From the NCBI GenBank assembly GCA_963709995.1, contig CAVPYN010000013.1, positions 62,001-126,000 on the forward strand: a stretch of DNA of 64,000 nucleotides, given 5' to 3'. The translations under genes and the position numbers were made by a program. Of the stretch, positions 59,229 to 64,000 are shown one piece after another. The DNA comes from JAUIIK01 sp963709995. Lineage in GTDB: Bacteria > Chloroflexota > Chloroflexia > Thermomicrobiales > CFX8. Positions within the stretch are counted from its first letter, which is position 1. Each line of letters starts with the position of its first letter. The notes below the pieces were generated by a model that saw only the letters and a program-made list of their open reading frames with translations, was not told the origin of the DNA and made no database searches.

Positions 59229-62219
59229 CTACACCAGACTCTCGCGAATAGCGATCGCAGTAGCGGCGGTGCGGGAATCGACGCCGAGCTTGTTGCGGAT
59301 ATTGGCAACGTGGGACATTGCGGTGCGCGGGCTGATGAAGAGTTCTTCGGCTATCTCGCGGTCGGTCCGGCCATCGACGAGCAGCCGAAGCACTTCCAGC
59401 TCGCGCGGAGAAAGACCGTAGGCGTCGCTGCCGTCGTCGATCTCTGCTTCTATGGCTGCCAGAAGCTCCGCGATGACATTGAGCGTCGGCTGCGCAAGGA
59501 GCGGCTCGCAGATCGCCTGGGCTTCGTCAAGCGCCTCTCGCGCCGCATCCCGATCTCTCTTCGCCATCCGCAAGCGCCCGATTTCGACTAACGTCAATGC
59601 TCGTTCGAATGGCGCTGCACACGCATCAGCGAGTTCAAGCGCCGCGGTCAGGTGTTCGCTCGCGTCGTCCAGATGATTCTCGATCGTGTCGAGGTAACCG
59701 AGGAAACGACGGCAGGCGAGTAGCGCCAGCGGTTGCCGGGGATCCGACGCATAGCCCAGCGCTTCGGTAGCATGCTCCCGCGACTTCGCCAGGTCGTTCA
59801 GTGCCAGCCAATACTGCGCCCAGTGGAGGTTCGCGGTCGGGCGAGTGATAATCCCCTCGGCCCAGGCAAGCCACTTCTCGTGAAGTTCCAACCAGGGCAG
59901 GGCCACCGATAGATCCCCTTGATCGAGTGCCAGACTAGCGGTCAAATCGATCGCAAGTAGGCCAGGAAAGTACTCAACCGAGCCGAGTGGCGTCTCCAAT
60001 CCCTCGGGCAGAACTTTGCGTACTTGTTCCCATGCATCGATGAAACGCCCCTGATAGTGTGCAATTCGCCCGCTTACAACCGTCGCTTGATTTCGGAATC
60101 CAACACCACCCGCCTGGGTTGCCCACCATGCGGCGTTGGCAGAAGCTCGCTGCCAGTCACCCTCCACCAGACTGATCAAGACCGAGGTCGGATCCTGAAC
60201 CTCACGATGGTGAATCCTGTGTGTCGTGGCCTGTTGCCAGGACGCAGCAAGTTTCCGAGCTAGTTCCCTACGCTCCTCGACTCTATCCGTCCCATAACCC
60301 ATGATGACCATATTGAGCAGGTTGTACTGTTCAGCAGCCACCATAATGAGATGCCCCATTCGGAGGTACTCGGCTTGCGCCCGTTCGGACCATGTCCGGG
60401 CCAGTTCCGGATGACCGGTCGTTGCATAGGCCACGGATAGTCCCTGGAATACATCGGGGTAATGCCCAGCCCACAAAGGGGCGACATTCTTCTCAGTCGG
60501 CAATCGGTCTAGGCGACCGATGAATGCTTCTCCCAATTCGATTGCCTCACGATAGTAGCCAGCGAGCGCCAACCACTCGGACAGCGTGGCCGGGCCGATG
60601 ACGCCAACCGTCGGATCATCTGCTCGCGGGAGCAACGATTCTGGCACATCCTCGCTTCTGTATTTGCCTTCAGGATCGCTGTCCGAGATGCGTTCAATCT
60701 GCGACACGCCGGCGCGCATCTTCGCAAGACCTGGACCTAGCATTCCCCCCTGGCAAAGCAGTAGTCCCCGCGCCCCCAGACTGCAAGCAACCAGCAGGGC
60801 GTCGTCGCTTGCATGCCCTTGTACTTCAGCGGATGACAGCGATTGAAGTCCGCGCTCTCGATCCGAGGCGCGTAAGAGCATTCCGATTCTGTACAGAAGC
60901 CAACCAAGTTGACCGCTCTGGGAGCCCTCACCACGGAGCAGGTCGATTGCATGTTGATACCGCTCAACCGCTGCGAGCCAGGCATATTGGTGTTGAGCGC
61001 GTTCACCAGCCCTGATGAGCCAGTGTGCGGCACGCTCGTCACTGGCCCGGGCGTAGTGGTGGGAAAGTTCGTCTGGATCGGGTCGGGATTCTCTTTCGAG
61101 CGCCTCGGCAATCTGGCGGTGCAGGCTACGGCGGCGAGGAAGCGCCATGCGGGAGTAGAGTGCATCCCGCAGGAGGGCATGCGAGAATTCGTAACCTGTG
61201 CCGGTCGCGTCTTCCGTCAGGACGTTGTGCCTGACGGCGGCTTCTATGGTGCTCGCGAGCGTCGCGTCGTCTTCATCGCTCGTGATTATCTTCCAGACAT
61301 CGTAGGAGACGACATGTCCAATCGTCGCTGCGATATGCAGGCGCTCTTGATCGACGGGATCGAGGCGATCCAGTTTCGCGTCGAGCGTCTGTTGGAGCAG
61401 TGGCGGCAGACCGAGCTGAAACGACGCTGCCAGCAGCCAATGATCATCGTCAGCACGTAGCACCCGGCTCTCTTCAAGTTCTTGCAGGAGTTCACCTGCA
61501 TAGAATGGGTTACCGTCACTGCGTTCGAGCAGATAGTCGACGAGCCGTTCTCGATCCGATCGATCGAGCGTATAGCGTTGCTCGACAAGCGTTGCAAGGT
61601 TCATCTGATCCAGCCGCCTGAGCATGACACGTTCAACCGGGGACTCCCGCAGCAACGCGGGCAATTGACCGTAGAGCGGGTCGCCTCTGACGACCTCGTC
61701 TTCCCGGTAGGTCGCGACGATGAGCAGTCGCCGCCCGGACAGTTGACGCGCCAGAAAGCGCAATAGATCGACGCTCGCCTCATCCACCCAGTGCAGATCC
61801 TCAAGGAGGATGAGCAGTGGCGTTTGTTCCGCGATGTCCGCAACGAGGCCATCGACTTCGAGGAAGAGCGCTCCCTGGCTGCCGAGCCGTCGCAAGCCCT
61901 CCGCATCGCGCATCGTCTCGGGAATCTCCGGCAGGTCGCCGGTTGGCTTGTAGGAACGGAAAAAGGCTTCGATCCACGGTCCATAGGGCGGCGTCGTCGT
62001 TAGGTCATAACAACCGCCCCGTAGTACCAGCCAGCCATTATTTGCCGCGCCCGTCGAGAGATTGCGAATCAGCGTCGTCTTCCCGATGCCCGCCTCGCCG
62101 CTGACGAGAGTGAGAGAGCCCTGTCCGTTCTTCGCTGCATCAAGCAGGCTATGAAGCCGCTCCCGCTCACGGTCGCGGCCAACGATGAATGGATCACGCT
62201 GCAGTGAATGTTCTGGCAT
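59229..62219 (-). CDS. Large LuxR-family regulator with AAA ATPase domain (LAL/MalT type)
   Basis: 996 residues, intact. The N-terminal AAA_16 domain starts DPFIVGRDRERERLHSLLDA, with Walker A LVSGEAGIGKTTLIRNLS (about 38-52) and Walker B LLILLEDLHWVDEASVD (about 145). Residues 350-900 are helical tetratricopeptide-like repeats that act as a sensor and scaffold. The last 65 residues form a LuxR helix-turn-helix: YGLSPRELEVLRLLVDGRTD, then REIAEELFISPRTAMSHVAN and IRNKLGV. Such LAL regulators are ATP-dependent activators that bind a small inducer, as MalT does with maltotriose. No biosynthetic cluster or clear target is near, apart from the 72-residue protein downstream. Confidence 0.94.
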   Translation of the reverse strand: MPEHSLQRDPFIVGRDRERERLHSLLDAAKNGQGSLTLVSGEAGIGKTTLIRNLSTGAANNGWLVLRGGCYDLTTTPPYGPWIEAFFRSYKPTGDLPEIPETMRDAEGLRRLGSQGALFLEVDGLVADIAEQTPLLILLEDLHWVDEASVDLLRFLARQLSGRRLLIVATYREDEVVRGDPLYGQLPALLRESPVERVMLRRLDQMNLATLVEQRYTLDRSDRERLVDYLLERSDGNPFYAGELLQELEESRVLRADDDHWLLAASFQLGLPPLLQQTLDAKLDRLDPVDQERLHIAATIGHVVSYDVWKIITSDEDDATLASTIEAAVRHNVLTEDATGTGYEFSHALLRDALYSRMALPRRRSLHRQIAEALERESRPDPDELSHHYARASDERAAHWLIRAGERAQHQYAWLAAVERYQHAIDLLRGEGSQSGQLGWLLYRIGMLLRASDRERGLQSLSSAEVQGHASDDALLVACSLGARGLLLCQGGMLGPGLAKMRAGVSQIERISDSDPEGKYRSEDVPESLLPRADDPTVGVIGPATLSEWLALAGYYREAIELGEAFIGRLDRLPTEKNVAPLWAGHYPDVFQGLSVAYATTGHPELARTWSERAQAEYLRMGHLIMVAAEQYNLLNMVIMGYGTDRVEERRELARKLAASWQQATTHRIHHREVQDPTSVLISLVEGDWQRASANAAWWATQAGGVGFRNQATVVSGRIAHYQGRFIDAWEQVRKVLPEGLETPLGSVEYFPGLLAIDLTASLALDQGDLSVALPWLELHEKWLAWAEGIITRPTANLHWAQYWLALNDLAKSREHATEALGYASDPRQPLALLACRRFLGYLDTIENHLDDASEHLTAALELADACAAPFERALTLVEIGRLRMAKRDRDAAREALDEAQAICEPLLAQPTLNVIAELLAAIEAEIDDGSDAYGLSPRELEVLRLLVDGRTDREIAEELFISPRTAMSHVANIRNKLGVDSRTAATAIAIRESLV

Positions 62220-62304
62220 CGGTGTCCTGACCGTCGCTCCATGGCTAGATTGTGGTTATGACTCAACCCTACCGCTGTTAACCGCGTCGATGTCCAGTGA
62301 ATGG

Positions 62305-63231
62305 CTAGTGGAATCCAATTGTCTCTCGACTTTCTGATTCATCTTGAGCGACCTCCCCCGCCAGCGCCGCAATCACGCCCATGCCATCGCGCGAGGTATC
62401 GCGGTTCTCGGGGGTTTCCTGGCCGATCGCGGTGGTTTCGACGAGGCGGTACATGTCGGCTGCGCCCTGGAAGATACGTGGGGTCAAGCCGAGGTGCTCG
62501 AAGGTGGCGGCAATCTCTTCCATCTCACCGACCCAGCGGTAGGCCTTCGGCGGCATCGTCGGGATGGCGTTCTCGATCCACTCGCGGACCATCTGCATAC
62601 TGCCCATCTGCTCCTCGCGCAGATCGTCCTCAAGCCCCATCAGCTTCGCGGCCAGCAGCAACTCGGTGCCAAGCGCCTGCATGCCTTTGGTCAGCGCGCC
62701 GTAGCACATTTTCATACCCGACGCCTGGCCGACGTTACCGGCCAGCACCCGGACATCCAGCCTGAAGTCGCGCAACTGAGCGAACTCGTCTGCGCCAGGT
62801 CCGGAGGAATAGAAACGGGTGCCGGACCCAGAGGGTGCCCCACGCGGTGGCGGGCCGACGATACCGCCATCGGCAAAACGACCGCCTGCTGTGGTGATGA
62901 TCTCCGATATTGACTGGACGGTCTGCGGCGCGATCGCGTTGAGATCGACGTAGAGCAAGTCGGAGCCGGTGGCTTTCATCGCCTCTGCAACCCGTTCGGC
63001 GAGCTCGGTCGCCCTGGCCGGCACCAGGACTGAGAGGAATACGTCGGCTGCTTCGACCAGCGCCTCCATTGTGCCTGCGTCCTCGATACCCGCCTCGCGA
63101 GCGAGATTGTGCGTTCGCTCGCTACGCCCCTCCAGGCAGGTCAGCACCTCGAGCCCGTTCTGGACGAGTACAGCGCCGATCGAGTGGCCCATGTCGCCCG
63201 GGCTCATCAGCGCGATGGTCTGGATAGTCAT
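62305..63231 (-). CDS. NAD(P)-dependent oxidoreductase, 6PGDH-like fold with DUF1932
   Basis: 308 residues. The Rossmann start is TIALMSPGDMGHSIGAVLVQ, a beta-hydroxyacid-dehydrogenase-like GxGxxG variant (SPGDMG), followed by ADVFLSVLVPARATELAE and LLYVDLNAIAPQTVQSI. The catalytic-side segment reads FADGGIVGPPPRGAPSGSGT. The C-terminal helical part (about 180-300) contains the conserved lysine region ASGMKMCYGALTKGMQALGT, the DUF1932 signature. The family reduces or oxidises small hydroxy acids or imines; substrate unknown. GGGAGAAG precedes the ATG. The 274 bases upstream, to the GMC gene, hold no supported gene. Confidence 0.88.
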   Translation of the reverse strand: MTIQTIALMSPGDMGHSIGAVLVQNGLEVLTCLEGRSERTHNLAREAGIEDAGTMEALVEAADVFLSVLVPARATELAERVAEAMKATGSDLLYVDLNAIAPQTVQSISEIITTAGGRFADGGIVGPPPRGAPSGSGTRFYSSGPGADEFAQLRDFRLDVRVLAGNVGQASGMKMCYGALTKGMQALGTELLLAAKLMGLEDDLREEQMGSMQMVREWIENAIPTMPPKAYRWVGEMEEIAATFEHLGLTPRIFQGAADMYRLVETTAIGQETPENRDTSRDGMGVIAALAGEVAQDESESRETIGFH

Positions 63232-63319
63232 GATTGTCTTCTCCCTGGTGTTCTGGCCCGATTCGACCAGTCTTCATCATAGTCGGTGATTGATCGCCAG
63301 CCGACAACTACTCCGCCGA

Positions 63320-63475
63320 AACCCAATTTCATCCCCGTTGGCATCCCGAGGAGGAGGCTTTGGGACGACGAGGGATCTACGAACCCTCGACTGTGGTTGT
63401 GTCAGACCTAGATCCTTCACTGCTCGGAGCCTTCGTTCAGGATGCCAACAAAGGGGTGCGCAAGAATCCCTAGAG
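63320..63475. repeat. Possible worn dispersed repeat
   Basis: This intergenic interval contains strings such as AGATCCTTCACTGCTCGGAG and CTTCGTTCAGGATG, which look like an eroded form of the 'GATCCTTCG...CTCAGGATGACA' intergenic repeat common in several high-GC bacterial phyla. No gene and no terminator are evident. Low confidence. Confidence 0.3.
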
Positions 63476-63505
63476 GCGACCATCCGAACCGATTCATAGC
63501 GACGC

Positions 63506-64000
63506 TCAAGCACCGGCTACGCTGTTAAGTTTCAAAATCCGGTCCGCGCAACGCAACGCCAGCGCGCCTATCGTCGACGTTGGGTTGACTGAACCACCGG
63601 TGACAAACGAAGAGCCGTCACAAATGTAGAGATTCGGCACGTCCCAGCACTGATGGTTGGGGTCGGTTACAGACGATTTCGGGGTCATCGCCCATCCTGC
63701 ACGTTCCCAACAGGTGCCAGGCCGGATTCGGATCGGAAATACTCGATAGCAATCTGGATGCACCGGCCGCGTCGGCCAGTTCCTGCGCGCGTTCCATCCC
63801 GAATTCGACCAGCTTGCGATCGTTCGTCATGCAGTTGCCAGTGCACCTTCGCGCCGGGGAGGCCGCTCGAATCGAGTTGCATCATGATCGAGTTCGACCC
63901 GATTGTCATAGACCGGTAGATCCTCAGCCTGAACGCTGAACCAGATCTCGTGGTTGAAGTAGCGCGCGAACTCCTCGCGATGATCTGACGCCCCACGGCA
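63506..64000 (-). CDS. C-terminal part of a GMC-family oxidoreductase (partial, frameshifted)
   Basis: The gene enters from the right edge. Readable parts across three frames are IMMQLDSSGLPGAKVHWQLH, ELADAAGASRLLSS, PAWHLLGTCRMGDDPEIV and VTDPNHQCWDVPNLYICDGS, followed by SVNPTSTIGALALRCADRIL and a stop at 63506. HLLGTCRMG with its histidine and the NPTSTIGALALR end are the conserved C-terminal motifs of glucose-methanol-choline (FAD) oxidoreductases, where the His takes part in alcohol oxidation. Frames change near 63870 and 63700. Substrate and start are outside the window. Confidence 0.8.

Overview
The window looks like chromosomal DNA of a high-GC bacterium, most probably a member of the Chloroflexota close to the Thermomicrobia. 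The evidence is the mix of families: several F420-type luciferase-like oxidoreductases, many DinB four-helix proteins, a DUF2089/DUF4097 module, RNase J, a class I T-box in front of ileS, YgeY- and ArgE-type M20 hydrolases, an M81 peptidase and a GH15 glucoamylase. This is inference from gene content; no rRNA is present. I found no tRNA, CRISPR array, transposase or prophage gene.

Layout. 1-3 kb: start of an exported protein running off the left edge, a Tat-type rhodanese lipoprotein, two small enzymes. 3-10.5 kb, minus strand: a marR-efflux operon with a strong promoter, then a DUF2089-DUF4097-MFS-MFS operon with a near-consensus promoter. 10.6-20 kb: small housekeeping and metabolic genes (YegP, XRE/LLM pair, Mrp ATPase, M20 hydrolase, GH15, MFS, a secreted 'CVNGYT' protein). 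20-27 kb: a run of DinB genes, remnants of an amidohydrolase and of an FAD oxidase, an aminotransferase and an M81 peptidase. 27-31 kb: ileS under a T-box. 31-37.3 kb: an MFS gene, then a divergent pair made of a Tat-exported, extremely cysteine-rich repeat protein and a membrane MauE domain followed by three thioredoxin domains. 37.4-43.1 kb: a four-gene glycan cassette (glycosyltransferase, sugar aminotransferase, epimerase, methyltransferase) lying between two colinear 342-base copies of the start of an LLM oxidoreductase gene. 43-53.9 kb: beta-helix membrane protein, metallo-hydrolase, a second secreted CVNGYT protein with a collagen-like linker, RNase J, HAD phosphatase, Nudix, YgeY hydrolase, amidohydrolase, LLM oxidoreductase. 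54-64 kb: an orphan NuoF-like flavoprotein with a cysteine-less N-terminal domain, TrkH, an amidohydrolase, a 996-residue LuxR/AAA regulator, a reductase, and the end of a GMC oxidoreductase.

Reading-frame quality is uneven. At least a dozen genes, including the essential ileS and rnj, are broken by single-base shifts that leave the protein readable across frames, while many long genes are intact. This pattern fits indel errors in the sequence better than real decay, so I give whole-gene spans for these. Five loci (10957, 20543, 22509, 23004, 37510) instead look truncated, internally deleted or otherwise incomplete and are called pseudogenes.

The most interesting candidates are the disulfide-chemistry pair at 32.4-37.3 kb, the repeat-flanked glycan cassette, the two-member CVNGYT secreted family, and seven-base-periodic G-tract repeats at gene borders.
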